13,397 nucleotides of DNA. Source: an uncultured Caryophanales bacterium (GTDB lineage: Bacteria > Bacillota_I > Bacilli_A > RFN20 > CAG-826). Below the pieces are notes generated by a model. That model did not search any database. It had not been told where the DNA came from and saw nothing but the letters and a program-made list of their open reading frames with translations. The stretch spans positions 1 to 13,397 of the forward strand of contig CAMJAG010000022.1 of NCBI GenBank assembly GCA_946403545.1, in the 5' to 3' direction. The position numbers were made by a program, and so were the translations under genes. Shown here one piece after another: positions 13,257 to 13,397 of the stretch. The first letter of the stretch is position 1, and every line of letters begins with the position of its first letter.

Positions 13257-13397
13257 TTAGATTTTCTTTGAGAATTGATGTAAGAATCTTACATCATCTG
13301 TGTAGAATTTACGGATGTCATCAATGCCATATCTAAGCATAGCGACTCTTTCAATACCAATGCCAAACGCAAAGCCACTATATTGTTCTGGATCATA
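13257..13397 (-). CDS. pheS: Phenylalanyl-tRNA synthetase alpha subunit, C-terminal end only
   Basis: The last 46 codons and the TAA stop of pheS, running off the right edge exactly at a codon boundary. The visible residues include GFAFGIGIERVAMLRYGIDD and DIRKFYTDDVRFLHQF, the class II motif 3 (arginine of the GIER segment) and tail typical of the alpha subunit, which holds the catalytic site. The TAA stop is part of the AAGGAGG ribosome site of pheT. The rest of the gene, and any T-box or promoter upstream, is outside the window. Confidence 0.96.
   Translation of the reverse strand, partial: YDPEQYSGFAFGIGIERVAMLRYGIDDIRKFYTDDVRFLHQFSKKI
13276..13296. repeat. 10-bp-arm inverted repeat inside the 3' end of pheS
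   Basis: TGATGTAAGA and TCTTACATCA flank a single base. In the minus-strand message it could fold as a stem near the end of pheS, about 30 bases before the pheT ATG. It encodes conserved residues (DDVRFLHQ), so protein constraint may partly explain it. Confidence 0.35.

Noticed and set aside
1..13397. CRISPR array, insertion sequence, prophage or tRNA
   Set aside because: No direct repeats with spacers, transposase, terminal inverted repeats, or cloverleaf-like sequence were seen. The window is almost fully packed with housekeeping genes of even composition.

Overview
The window comes from a low-GC Gram-positive bacterium (Bacilli / Mollicutes border; RF39-, Erysipelotrichia- or Acholeplasma-like is my inference from gene content and AT-rich codons, not a proven placement). 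Thirteen protein genes are visible, two of them cut by the window ends. All read with the standard code: every long frame is complete, Trp is TGG, and stops are 7 TAA, 5 TAG and 1 TGA. No rRNA, tRNA, CRISPR or mobile element is seen.

Layout. On the + strand at the left are rnhC (5' end off the window) and a HisJ-type PHP phosphatase gene, overlapping by ATGA. They converge on a long minus-strand block, and the stop codons of both facing genes lie inside one 18-bp palindromic, bidirectional terminator. Reading the minus strand from the right edge there are three transcription units: (1) pheS (3' end only), pheT, yceD/DUF177, then a terminator; (2) mraZ, rsmH and a small one-TM protein in the position of ftsL, then a terminator; (3) ftsA-like, ftsZ, ileS, lspA and an rluD-type gene, ending at the bidirectional terminator. 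Units 2 and 3 each start at a clear sigma-A-type promoter of the same design (TTGTCA, 17 bp, TACAAT or TAGAAT). No gene-free stretch exceeds about 180 bases.

How it fits together. The order yceD, mraZ, rsmH, (ftsL slot), ftsA, ftsZ, ileS, lspA, rluD follows the Bacillus subtilis chromosome order ylbN ... ylyB, but everything between is gone: rpmF, the penicillin-binding protein and all mur/mra/divIB genes, sepF-ylm-divIVA. What remains is an FtsZ module, a MraZ/RsmH regulatory pair with probable MraZ boxes on its own leader, and a translation/lipoprotein tail. The FtsA-like protein has no C-terminal membrane-targeting helix, and the small membrane protein in the ftsL slot does not look like FtsL. 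How this organism attaches its Z-ring is therefore the most interesting open question here.

Regulatory DNA is concentrated in three short gaps. The gap before ftsA holds a terminator, phased TACTAA repeats, a 16-bp palindrome, the promoter and a second inverted repeat. The gap before mraZ holds a terminator, the promoter and TGGGA-type repeats. The lspA-rluD gap is filled by three exact TACTAA hexamers with 11-bp spacing, the same pattern as before ftsA.
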